DNA of 64,000 nt. Source: Acidovorax kalamii. GTDB taxonomy: Bacteria; Pseudomonadota; Gammaproteobacteria; Burkholderiales; Burkholderiaceae_C. The stretch spans positions 248,001-312,000 of the forward strand of contig NZ_NOIG01000001.1 of the NCBI RefSeq assembly GCF_002245625.1, read 5' to 3'. The notes beneath the pieces were generated by a model. That model was not told the origin of the DNA, ran no database searches, and worked only from the letters and a program-made list of their open reading frames with translations. Shown here in pieces: positions 40,265 to 49,902 of this stretch (positions are counted from its first letter, which is position 1; each line of letters begins with the position of its first letter). The position numbers and the translations under genes are program-made.

Positions 40265-41710
40265 ATGAAATACCTCAGCACACGCGGCCACGCAGACCGC
40301 AAACAGTTCTGCGACATCCTGCTTGAAGGCCTGGCGCCCGATGGTGGCCTGTACCTGCCCGAGCACTACCCGCAGATCAGCGACGCCACGCTCACCCAGC
40401 TGCGCAAGGCCTACCACGAGCAGGGCTACGCCGAGCTGGCGTTCCGTATCCTGTCGCTGTACATCGACGACATCCCTGCCGCCGACCTCAAGGCCCTGTG
40501 CGCCAAGACGTACACCGCCGAAGTCTTTGGCACAGGCGAGATCGTGCCCCTGCGCCACCTCGAAGACGGCCTGTGGCTCGAAGCCTTGTCCAACGGTCCC
40601 ACGCTGGCCTTCAAGGACATGGCCATGCAGCTGCTGGGCAACCTGTTCGAATACGAACTGGGCCGCCGTGGCGAGCAGCTCAACATCCTGGGCGCCACCA
40701 GCGGCGACACCGGCAGCGCGGCCGAATACGCCATGCGTGGCAAGGCGGGCGTGCGTGTCTTCATGACCAGCCCGCACGGCCGCATGAGCGCCTTCCAGCA
40801 GGCGCAGATGTTCAGCCTGCAGGACGAAAACATCCACAACATCGCCATCGAAGGCGTGTTCGACGACTGCCAGGACATCGTCAAGGCTGTGAGCAACGAC
40901 CACGCCTTCAAGCACAAGTACAAGATTGGCACCGTCAACTCCATCAACTGGGCGCGCCTCTTGGCGCAGGTGGTGTACTACTTCGCGGGCTACATCCAGG
41001 CCACCGAGACCAACAACCAGAAGGTCAGCTTCACGGTGCCCTCGGGCAACTTTGGCAACATCTGCGCAGGCCATGTGGCGCGCATGATGGGCCTGCCCAT
41101 TGCCAAGCTGGTGGTGGCCACGAACGAGAACGACGTGCTCGACGAGTTCTTCCGCACCGGCGTGTACCGTGTGCGTGGCAGCGCCGACACGCACGAGACA
41201 TCGAGCCCCTCGATGGACATCAGCAAGGCCAGCAACTTCGAACGCTTCATTTTTGACCTGCTGGGCCGCAACGGCCAGCGCACCAAGGCCTTGTTCAGCG
41301 CCGCGCTGCAAACCTATGGTCGCTTCGACCTGAGCGCCGAGCCGCTGTTTGCCGATGCGGCGGGCAAGTACGGCTTTGAAAGCGGCAAGAGCACCCATGC
41401 CGACCGCCTGGCCACCATCAAGGACACCTTCGAGCGCTATGGCGTCACCATCGACACCCACACTGCCGACGGCGTGAAGGTGGCGCGCGAGCACCACAGC
41501 GATGCCAAGGTGCCGATGATCGTGCTGGAGACCGCCCTGCCCATCAAGTTCGCCGAGACCATCATCGAGGCCCTCGGCCATGCGCCCGAGCGGCCCGCCA
41601 AGTTTGCAGGCATTGAAGACCTGCCCAAGCGGGTGCAGGTCATGCCTGCCGATGTGGAGCTGGTCAAGGCCTACATCGAGCGCCACTGCGTCCCGGCCGC
41701 ACAGGGCTGA
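40265..41710 (+). CDS. thrC: Threonine synthase
   Basis: A 481-aa PLP enzyme converting phosphohomoserine to threonine. The PLP lysine is Lys117 in PTLAFKDMAMQ; the N-terminal MKYLSTRG and the GATSGDTGSAA phosphate motif are typical of the long class. ATG 40265 chosen over a TTG-type codon nine residues upstream. Last gene of alaA-hom-orf-thrC; a dispersed repeat follows. Confidence 0.96.
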   Translation: MKYLSTRGHADRKQFCDILLEGLAPDGGLYLPEHYPQISDATLTQLRKAYHEQGYAELAFRILSLYIDDIPAADLKALCAKTYTAEVFGTGEIVPLRHLEDGLWLEALSNGPTLAFKDMAMQLLGNLFEYELGRRGEQLNILGATSGDTGSAAEYAMRGKAGVRVFMTSPHGRMSAFQQAQMFSLQDENIHNIAIEGVFDDCQDIVKAVSNDHAFKHKYKIGTVNSINWARLLAQVVYYFAGYIQATETNNQKVSFTVPSGNFGNICAGHVARMMGLPIAKLVVATNENDVLDEFFRTGVYRVRGSADTHETSSPSMDISKASNFERFIFDLLGRNGQRTKALFSAALQTYGRFDLSAEPLFADAAGKYGFESGKSTHADRLATIKDTFERYGVTIDTHTADGVKVAREHHSDAKVPMIVLETALPIKFAETIIEALGHAPERPAKFAGIEDLPKRVQVMPADVELVKAYIERHCVPAAQG

Positions 41711-41732
41711 GGCGACGCCCCTTTTGAGGGGG

Positions 41733-41790
41733 ATTTGAGAAAAAAACGCCCCTGGCGCGCGTCTGGTAAGCGCTAGTAGCTATAAAAAAT
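41733..41790 (-). repeat. Dispersed TTTTGATAGCT repeat, copy 5
   Basis: Read on the minus strand: ATTTTTTATAGCTACTAGCG at the start, GCGCGC in the centre, and GGGGCGTTTTTTTC at the end. It lies between thrC and mobB. Confidence 0.62.
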
Positions 41791-41812
41791 ATAGCTAACC
41801 AAGGAGCACTGG

Positions 41813-42382
41813 ATGAAGGTTGTCGGTTTTGCCGGGTTCTCCGGCAGTGGCAAGACCACGCTGGTCGAGCAGCTGATCCCCGAGCTGCGGCTGCGCGGGC
41901 TGCGGGTGTCGGTGGTCAAGCATGCCCACCACAGTTTCGACATCGACCACCCGGGCAAGGACACCTACCGCCACCGCGAGGCAGGGGCCTTTGAGGTGGT
42001 GGCCGCATCGGACAAGCGCCTGATGCTGGTGCGCGAGTTCGAGCAGCCCGCCACGCTCAGCGTGCACCACCTGCTGGCCGAGCTGTACCAGGGTGTGGAC
42101 TGGGTGCTGGTGGAGGGCTTCAAGGACAGCGACCTGCTCAAGATTGAAGTCTGGCGTGCCCCCGAGCCCGGCCAGGTGGCCAAGCCCGTGCGCTATCCCG
42201 AGGACGACTTCGTGGTGGCCGTGGCCACCGATGCCGCCGCGAGCCTGCCCCAGCCCACCCAGCTGCCGCTGCTGGACCTGAACCAGCCCGCGCAGGTGGT
42301 GGACTGGCTGATCGAGTACGGGCACCGCTTTGAATACAACTGGGAATTGCACGGAGGCCTGCTGCCATGCGCCCCCCAATGA
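41813..42382 (+). CDS. mobB: Molybdopterin-guanine dinucleotide biosynthesis adaptor MobB
   Basis: A 189-aa P-loop GTP-binding protein. Walker A GFSGSGKTTLVEQL, then VVKHAHHSFDIDHPGKDTYRHREAGA, and Walker B-like VLVEGFKDSDLLKIEVWR, all characteristic. It assists MobA in forming MGD from molybdopterin. Shine-Dalgarno AAGGAG before the ATG. It overlaps moeA by 16 nt. Confidence 0.93.
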   Translation: MKVVGFAGFSGSGKTTLVEQLIPELRLRGLRVSVVKHAHHSFDIDHPGKDTYRHREAGAFEVVAASDKRLMLVREFEQPATLSVHHLLAELYQGVDWVLVEGFKDSDLLKIEVWRAPEPGQVAKPVRYPEDDFVVAVATDAAASLPQPTQLPLLDLNQPAQVVDWLIEYGHRFEYNWELHGGLLPCAPQ

Positions 42383-43608
42383 AGCCCCTCAAGGCGCTGG
42401 ACGACGCACTGGCCGAGCTGCTGGCCCATGCCACCCCGCTGCCGGGCACCGACACCGTCACCACCTTTGACGCCGACGGCCGCGTGCTGGCACAGGACTG
42501 CGTCTCGGCCCTGCAGGTGCCCCCGCAGGACAACAGCTCCATGGACGGCTACGCCGTGCGCTGTGCCGATGTGGCGGCCGCGGGGGTGGTGTTGCCCGTG
42601 TCGCAGCGCATTCCTGCGGGCAGTGCGGGCGACCCGCTGCAGCCCGGAACGGCAGCACGCATCTTCACCGGCGCGCCGGTGCCTGCTGGCGCCGATGCGA
42701 TCCTGATGCAGGAAGACTGTGAGGCCCTTGCAGCCCCCGATGGCCTGGGTTCGGTGCGTATCAACGCCGTCCCCCAAGCTGGCCAGTGGATCCGCAGCGC
42801 GGGTGAGGACATCACCCGGGGCGCCGTGGTGCTGTCTGCGGGCACACGCCTGACCCCGGCCGAGCTGGGCCTGGCCGCCAGCATCGGCCAACACCAGCTG
42901 CAGGTGGCGCGCCGCCCGCGCGTGGCGCTGTTTTCCACTGGCGACGAACTCGTCATGCCCGGCGAAGTGCCGCCCGAGCAGATGCGCCCCGGTGCCATCT
43001 ACAACAGCAACCGCTTCTTTTTGCGCGCCATGCTGCAGCGCCTGGGCTGCGAGGTGACGGACTTCGGCATCGTGCCCGACCAGCGGGATGCCACCATCGC
43101 CGCCCTGCGCGACGCGAGTGCCGCGCACGACCTCATCCTGACCAGCGGCGGCGTGAGCGTGGGCGAGGAAGACCATATCAAGCCCGCCGTGGAAACGCTG
43201 GGCACGCTGGACCTGTGGCAGATCGCCATGAAGCCTGGCAAGCCCTTCGCTTACGGTCGCATTGGGGCGGCGCATTTCATGGGCCTGCCCGGCAACCCGG
43301 TGTCGAGTTTTCTGACCTTCGCGCTGCTGGTGCGGCCCTTTGTGCTGCGGCTGCAGGGCGTGCGCGATGTGGCACCCCAATCCGTGGCCGTGCGGGCAGA
43401 TTTCAGCTGGCCCAAGGCCGACAAGCGCCGCGAATTCTTGCGCGTGCGGCACAACGCGGCGGGTGGACTGGACCTGTTTGGCAACCAGAGCTCGGGCGTG
43501 CTGACTTCGGCGGCCTGGGGCGATGGCGTGGTGGACAACCCGGCGGGCCAGACCATTGCTGCGGGCGATACCGTGCGGTACATCGCCTTCTCGGAGCTTC
43601 TGGCATGA
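42367..43608 (+). CDS. moeA: Molybdopterin molybdenumtransferase MoeA
   Basis: A 413-aa enzyme inserting molybdate into adenylylated molybdopterin. Motifs: PPQDNSSMDGYAVR, FTGAPVPAGADAILMQED, the MoCF domain SGGVSVGEEDHIKP and MKPGKPFAYGRI, and the C-terminal domain IV. Start: GGAGG lies 9 nt before ATG 42367, which is preferred; a second ATG at 42379 overlaps the mobB stop as ATGA. Followed by a palindromic spacer and moaD. Confidence 0.95.
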   Translation: MRPPMKPLKALDDALAELLAHATPLPGTDTVTTFDADGRVLAQDCVSALQVPPQDNSSMDGYAVRCADVAAAGVVLPVSQRIPAGSAGDPLQPGTAARIFTGAPVPAGADAILMQEDCEALAAPDGLGSVRINAVPQAGQWIRSAGEDITRGAVVLSAGTRLTPAELGLAASIGQHQLQVARRPRVALFSTGDELVMPGEVPPEQMRPGAIYNSNRFFLRAMLQRLGCEVTDFGIVPDQRDATIAALRDASAAHDLILTSGGVSVGEEDHIKPAVETLGTLDLWQIAMKPGKPFAYGRIGAAHFMGLPGNPVSSFLTFALLVRPFVLRLQGVRDVAPQSVAVRADFSWPKADKRREFLRVRHNAAGGLDLFGNQSSGVLTSAAWGDGVVDNPAGQTIAAGDTVRYIAFSELLA

Positions 43609-43687
43609 ACGTTAACCCCCACGCTTCCCACTTCGTGTGGTCGCTGCCCCCCGAGGGGGCTGCTTTTCATCTTGGGGCGGCCCGGCG
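43609..43687 (+). repeat. GC-rich palindromic spacer between moeA and moaD
   Basis: Contains TGCCCCCCGAGGGGGCTGC, a near-perfect inverted repeat with CGAG centre, and then CATCTTGGGGCGGCCCGGCG. I recall similar sequence in other Comamonadaceae intergenic regions. Only one copy is seen in this window. Confidence 0.4.
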
Positions 43688-43942
43688 ATGAACAGGATCA
43701 CCGTCCGCTATTTCGCCTCCATCCGCGAGGCCATCGGCCAAGGCAGCGAGCCGGTCGAAACGAACGCCGCCACCCTGAGCGCCCTGCGCGACGAGCTGAT
43801 CGCACGCGGCGGAGCCCATGCCAGCAGCCTCGCCCGTGGCAGGGCCGTACGCATGGCGCTCAACCAGACCCTGAGCGATGAATCCGCCACCCTGCCCGAC
43901 GGGGCCGAGGTGGCGTTCTTCCCGCCCGTTACCGGGGGCTGA
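43688..43942 (+). CDS. moaD: Molybdopterin synthase sulfur carrier subunit
   Basis: An 84-aa ubiquitin-fold protein ending in the functional Gly-Gly (PPVTGG), which is thiocarboxylated and donates sulfur to precursor Z in complex with MoaE. VRYFASIREAIG at the N-terminus is typical. The last 14 nt overlap the 3' end of dapA on the other strand. moaE lies 2.1 kb away, beyond dapA and three small genes. Confidence 0.93.
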   Translation: MNRITVRYFASIREAIGQGSEPVETNAATLSALRDELIARGGAHASSLARGRAVRMALNQTLSDESATLPDGAEVAFFPPVTGG

Positions 43943-44825
43943 GTCCTGCCTGGGCCTGAAGGCGTTGCCCCAGCGCCTCGGAGGCGGCCATCATCGGTGC
44001 GCGCAGCTCGTTGTTCATCTCACCGGCATGGGCCAGCACGGCCTTCAGCGGTGCCGGGTTGGGCTCGGCAAAGCAGACCTCGATCCAGGGCAGCAGGGCC
44101 TGCCACACGCGGCGGGCTTCGCCCAGGTCGCCTGCGCGTAGCAACGCCATCAGTTCCACAAAGCGGGGCGTCTGCCAGTGCGCGCTGGCCGAGATCGCGC
44201 CCGCGCCGCCCAGCGCCAGCGTGTGGAAGATCTGCGCGTCTTCGCCCGCCAGCACCTGCAGGCGGCCATCGGCGATCAGGGCCTGTGTCTTGGCCGGGTT
44301 GCCGCCGCAGTCCTTGATGGCCTGGATGCGCGGATGCGCGGCCAGCGCCTGCAGCGTTTCGGTGCTGAGCGTGGCGCCCGTGCGGTAGGGAATGTCGTAG
44401 ACCAGCAGCGGCACGGCGCTGGCGTCGGCCAATGTGCGGAACCAGTGCAGCAGGCCCTCTTGCGAGGGGCGGATGTAGTGCGGGGCCGACACCAGCAATC
44501 CCGCCACCGGGTAGCGTGCCAGGGCCTGCACTTGCTCCAGCACCTGGCCCTGGTGGTAGCCCGACACACCCATCACCACGGGCAGGCCCTGGGCGGCCTG
44601 GAGCACCGTTTCCAGGACCTGCAACTGCTCGGCCTTGTCGAGTGCAGCGGCTTCGCCCGTGGAGCCGCAGGCGACAAAACCTGAAACGCCCTGGGCGCGC
44701 AGCCTGGTGGTGAGGGCGGCGAGTGCCGGGTAGTCCACGGCCCCGTCCTTGAAGGGCGTGACCAGGGCGATCCAGAGTCCGCTGAACAGCGGCTGGCGGG
44801 AGGGGGTGGTAGCGGTGGCAGACAT
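43929..44825 (-). CDS. dapA: 4-hydroxy-tetrahydrodipicolinate synthase
   Basis: A 298-aa TIM-barrel aldolase condensing pyruvate with aspartate semialdehyde, first step of the DAP/lysine branch. The Schiff-base Lys171 (IQAIKDCGG), Tyr143 and Arg148 (VYDIPYRTG), Thr-rich CGSTGEAA and IRPSQEG are all present. ATG 44825 is favoured by AAAGGA 8 nt upstream; an ATG three codons earlier lacks spacing. It interrupts the molybdopterin genes on the opposite strand and may be a second dapA. A candidate Lys leader peptide with alternative hairpins lies upstream (44970-45059). Confidence 0.9.
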   Translation of the reverse strand: MSATATTPSRQPLFSGLWIALVTPFKDGAVDYPALAALTTRLRAQGVSGFVACGSTGEAAALDKAEQLQVLETVLQAAQGLPVVMGVSGYHQGQVLEQVQALARYPVAGLLVSAPHYIRPSQEGLLHWFRTLADASAVPLLVYDIPYRTGATLSTETLQALAAHPRIQAIKDCGGNPAKTQALIADGRLQVLAGEDAQIFHTLALGGAGAISASAHWQTPRFVELMALLRAGDLGEARRVWQALLPWIEVCFAEPNPAPLKAVLAHAGEMNNELRAPMMAASEALGQRLQAQAGLSPR

Positions 44826-44930
44826 GCGAAACATCCTTTCAGGGTTCGACCAGGGGAAGAACCGTCCGGAAGGAACGCGCGCGGAATGCCGGGGAGGGAA
44901 AGAGAAAAAAGAAGGGAATTTCTCTGCCAG

Positions 44931-44961
44931 GTGGTTCCGTCGCTCATCCGGACGGAACCAC
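44931..44961 (-). promoter_or_regulatory. Strong stem-loop in the dapA leader
   Basis: GTGGTTCCGTC (44931-44941) and GACGGAACCAC (44951-44961) form a perfect 11-bp stem. On the dapA strand a competing stem can form from CTCAT/ATGAG plus CCGGA/TCCGG, which includes the leader stop codon and part of this stem. A pyrimidine-rich stretch with TTTTTT follows ~15 nt later. Attenuation is an inference. Confidence 0.5.
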
Positions 44962-44969
44962 AGCTCCGG

Positions 44970-45059
44970 TCAGATGAGCTCTGGTTTTTTGGCTTTGCCC
45001 ACACATTGCAATGCCGCCGCGGTTGCGGCAGTCATGGCAAAGGAGTTGTGTGCGGGCAT
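44970..45059 (-). CDS. Putative Lys-containing leader peptide of dapA
   Basis: A 29-codon ORF on the dapA strand, ATG 45059 and TGA 44970. Residues 22-29 read KAKKPELI, with three Lys codons close to the stop; lysine is the end product of the DapA branch. The stop codon sits in the first of two mutually exclusive stem-loops. TATACT at 45067-45072 ends 7 nt before the ATG, so the transcript would be nearly leaderless, just as seen upstream of asd. Three Lys codons could be chance; conservation would decide. Confidence 0.4.
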   Translation of the reverse strand: MPAHNSFAMTAATAAALQCVGKAKKPELI

Positions 45060-45066
45060 GGGGCGC

Positions 45067-45072
45067 AGTATA
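45067..45072 (-). promoter_or_regulatory. -10-like element upstream of the dapA leader
   Basis: TATACT on the minus strand, 7 nt before the leader ATG and 14 nt past the stop of the preceding gene. No convincing -35 at standard spacing. Confidence 0.35.
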
Positions 45073-45085
45073 GCCAAGCGTTGGA

Positions 45086-45424
45086 TCAAGGGCCTGCCAC
45101 GGGCTGCGGCGTGGGCGCGACCAGCTCCGGGCAGGGCCAGTTAATCAGCTCGGCCAGCCGGGTGGTGATCCACGTGGCCTCGGCCACGGACACGCCCGAT
45201 TCGGCCGTGCACAGCCCGGCGTGGATGCGCCGCAGGATCTCAGCTTCGGACGGGGCCTGCACGTGGTAAAGCGTCTGCGCATGCTCCACCAGGTGGCCTG
45301 CCAGGTCTTCGCACAGCTCGTAGCGGGCGCGCACCACGGCGGGCTTTTCGGTCAGGCGCTGGCGTGTGTCGCTGTACACCGCCATGAACGAGGGCGGCAC
45401 GTGGATCTGGTTGTCGTCGTCCAT
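45086..45424 (-). CDS. Hypothetical protein, 112 aa
   Basis: Soluble-looking 112-aa protein. Segments such as PPSFMAVYSDTRQRLTEKPA and RYELCEDLAGHLVEHAQTLYH look like real helical sequence with two Cys residues, but I do not recognise a family. Good ATG at 45424. It is 8 nt downstream of another small unknown gene on the same strand, so the two are probably one transcript, followed by the dapA leader region. Confidence 0.65.
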   Translation of the reverse strand: MDDDNQIHVPPSFMAVYSDTRQRLTEKPAVVRARYELCEDLAGHLVEHAQTLYHVQAPSEAEILRRIHAGLCTAESGVSVAEATWITTRLAELINWPCPELVAPTPQPVAGP

Positions 45425-45432
45425 GGCGCTCG

Positions 45433-45687
45433 TCAGTCCGGGGTGAACAGGCGTTCGAACTTGGCCTGGTCTGCCGCCAGCTCGAAGCTCACGAGCTGGC
45501 CCATCTTCATGTCCGACAGCCGACAGGCCGCAAACAGCGTGGTCTTGCCGGCCAGCTCCATCACCTCCAGGTCGATGATGGCGTAGGGATAGGGGACAAA
45601 AACCTGGTGCTCGAAAACGTCCTTGTGCGTGTTGCGGGGCGAGGGGTAGAGCTTGTACAGGTCGGTCTGAATCGTTTGTGTGGCCAT
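45433..45687 (-). CDS. Hypothetical protein, 84 aa
   Basis: An 84-aa protein beginning MATQTIQTDLYKLYPSPR. It contains YPYAIIDLEVMELAGKTTLFAA and ends AKFERLFTPD. No signal peptide or membrane segment. No family recognised. ATG 45687 was chosen because upstream in-frame sequence is low-complexity. Paired with the 112-aa gene downstream. Confidence 0.6.
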   Translation of the reverse strand: MATQTIQTDLYKLYPSPRNTHKDVFEHQVFVPYPYAIIDLEVMELAGKTTLFAACRLSDMKMGQLVSFELAADQAKFERLFTPD

Positions 45688-45768
45688 GGTCGTTGATGCG
45701 AGCCTGTTCAAAGAGGGCGGCAGTGCGGGTACAGTGCGGGCGAATCGTACAGTTACTTCAAGCATCCC

Positions 45769-45999
45769 ATGGCAAGACCCAAAAGTGAATGGCCGGGCAA
45801 GGTCCTGGCCCTGATCCAGGGCGGCAACCTGCCCGCCGCCATCGCGCAGATCAAGGTGGCCCCTTCGGTGGCCGACGTGACGCGCCTGCAGACCCTGCTG
45901 GCCAAGCTGCCCCCCACTCCGGCGCTTGCCCAGTTGAACAAGTTCGTGGAAGAAGAGCGCGCCCTGCTGGCAGCGCCGCGCCTACACCGGTCGCCGTGA
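45769..45999 (+). CDS. Hypothetical protein, 76 aa, coupled to moaE
   Basis: A 76-aa Ala/Leu-rich, helical protein (MARPKSEWPGKVLALIQGG, then IAQIKVAPSVADVTRLQTLL). No family recognised. Its stop overlaps a GTG that is in frame with moaE (GTGA at 45996-45999), so the two genes may be translationally coupled. Divergent from the minus-strand small genes. Confidence 0.55.
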   Translation: MARPKSEWPGKVLALIQGGNLPAAIAQIKVAPSVADVTRLQTLLAKLPPTPALAQLNKFVEEERALLAAPRLHRSP

Positions 46000-46049
46000 G
46001 CGCGCCGCCTGCCCCAGTGGTTACCGAATTGCCCGAAAGCCCTGTCGCC

Positions 46050-46529
46050 ATGACTGTGCCCCGCGTTTCCATCCAGACCGAAGACTTCGACCTGTCCGCC
46101 GAGGTGGCGGCGCTGCGCCGCGAAAACAAGGGCGTGGGCGCGGTGTGCAGCTTTGTGGGCACAGTGCGCGACCGCAATGAAGGGGACCAAGTGGCGTCCA
46201 TGGAGCTGGAGCACTACCCCGGCATGACCGAAAAATCCATCGAGGCCATGGTGGACGAGGCCTTCCGGCGCTTCGATATCTTCGGCGCCCGCGTCATCCA
46301 CCGCGTGGGGCTGCTGCAGCCTCTCGACCAGATCGTGCTGGTGGCCGTGACCAGCGCCCACCGGGGCCAGAGCTTCCAGGCCTGCGAGTTCCTCATGGAC
46401 TACCTCAAGACCCAGGCCCCTTTCTGGAAGAAGGAAGAAACGGCCCAGGGCGCCCGCTGGGTCGATGCGAGGGTGAGCGATGACGCTGCACTGGCGCGCT
46501 GGGGAATCACGCTGGGCAACGCGGGCTGA
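46050..46529 (+). CDS. moaE: Molybdopterin synthase catalytic subunit
   Basis: A 159-aa MoaE counted from ATG 46050 (MTVPRVSIQTEDFD). Motifs: GAVCSFVGTVRDRNEG, HYPGMTEKSIEAM, VAVTSAHRGQSFQACEFLMDYLK (in parts), and the catalytic Lys region PFWKKEE. With MoaD it sulfurates cyclic pyranopterin monophosphate. An alternative GTG start at 45996 overlaps the preceding stop and would add 18 residues. Confidence 0.93.
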   Translation: MTVPRVSIQTEDFDLSAEVAALRRENKGVGAVCSFVGTVRDRNEGDQVASMELEHYPGMTEKSIEAMVDEAFRRFDIFGARVIHRVGLLQPLDQIVLVAVTSAHRGQSFQACEFLMDYLKTQAPFWKKEETAQGARWVDARVSDDAALARWGITLGNAG

Positions 46530-46553
46530 CGCGCGGAGCCCGATGGGGCAGAA

Positions 46554-46610
46554 ATTTGAAAAAATTGGCTGCCTCCGCGCTTTGGCAATGCGTTTGTTGC
46601 TATAAAAGTA
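46554..46610 (-). repeat. Dispersed TTTTGATAGCT-like repeat, copy 6 (degenerate)
   Basis: Minus strand: CTTTTATAGCAACAAACGC at the start, AAGCGCGGAGGC in the centre, and CCAATTTTTTCAAA at the end. It lies between moaE and the clpB promoter. Confidence 0.45.
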
Positions 46611-46689
46611 GTAGTAATTGGTGTTTCTCTGGCGTGGCGAATCACTGATGCAGGTCAACGGCAGGCCATGAGGCGGGGTGGGGGACTGT

Positions 46690-46718
46690 CTTGAAATCAG
46701 GCACACGGTGCCTCAAGT
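46690..46718 (+). promoter_or_regulatory. Sigma-32-like promoter of clpB
   Basis: CTTGAAA (perfect -35), 14 nt, CCTCAAGT; 27 nt before the clpB ATG. The -10 resembles those of dnaK and grpE. Confidence 0.65.
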
Positions 46719-46744
46719 GTTCTGCAATTCGGAGGACATTCCCC

Positions 46745-49351
<2,607 letters not shown>

Positions 49352-49426
49352 TGCGGGTGTGGGAAGGGGTGGTGGCGCGCATCCGCGCTGCCGCCCCTTT
49401 CCCAAATTGTGAAGGAGAGGTGTCGT

Positions 49427-49780
49427 TTGAATGATTTTGTTGCGGGCGCTGTGCGCCTGTTGCTGCGTGTAGTGGTCATTGCCATGGGGCTGGTGCTGTT
49501 TGCCAGCCTGCTGGTGGCTGCCCTGGTGCTGGCCCTGGTGTGGGTGCTGCGCGCAGGCTGGGCGCGCCTCACGGGGCGGCCGGTGACACCCTGGGTTATG
49601 CGCATGGATCCGCGCACGGGTTTCAGCACCGTGTTCCGCTCTACCGAGCGGTGGTCTTCAAGCCGCCGTGGCGCCGCCGCACCGGCCGATGCCGGTGAAG
49701 AAGCGGCTGCGTCGCGCCGGGGCGGCATCCTGCCGGGTGCGGCCCAGGTGACCGACGTGGAAGCGCGCGAAGTCCGTTGA
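49427..49780 (+). CDS. Small membrane protein, unknown function, TTG start
   Basis: A 117-aa protein with one or two hydrophobic helices near the N-terminus (VVVIAMGLVLFASLLVAALV), then a basic stretch, and a polar tail with SSRRGAAAPADAGEE. AAGGAGAGG at 49412-49420 is spaced 6 nt from TTG 49427, which decides this start; the only upstream start codon in frame (GTG 49409) would place the Shine-Dalgarno inside the gene. Family not recognised. It follows clpB by 75 nt. Confidence 0.62.
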   Translation: MNDFVAGAVRLLLRVVVIAMGLVLFASLLVAALVLALVWVLRAGWARLTGRPVTPWVMRMDPRTGFSTVFRSTERWSSSRRGAAAPADAGEEAAASRRGGILPGAAQVTDVEAREVR

Positions 49781-49902
49781 CGAGGCATGGCCCCACGGGC
49801 CGCGCCCACCTCTGTGTGTGGGCGCCTGCCAGCAGTTTTTTGACGGCGGCACACCCGCCTGGTGCGTGATGCGCCCACGGGGGTGTCTTCTATGATCCAA
49901 GC

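Noticed and set aside
40205..41686. 493-residue frame antisense to thrC
   Set aside because: It lies over a clear threonine synthase and has no motif of its own.
44931..44961. Perfect stem as a simple terminator of the preceding small genes
   Set aside because: It is not directly followed by a T-run in the minus direction, and it overlaps the region between a short ORF and dapA, so an attenuator-type role was preferred.
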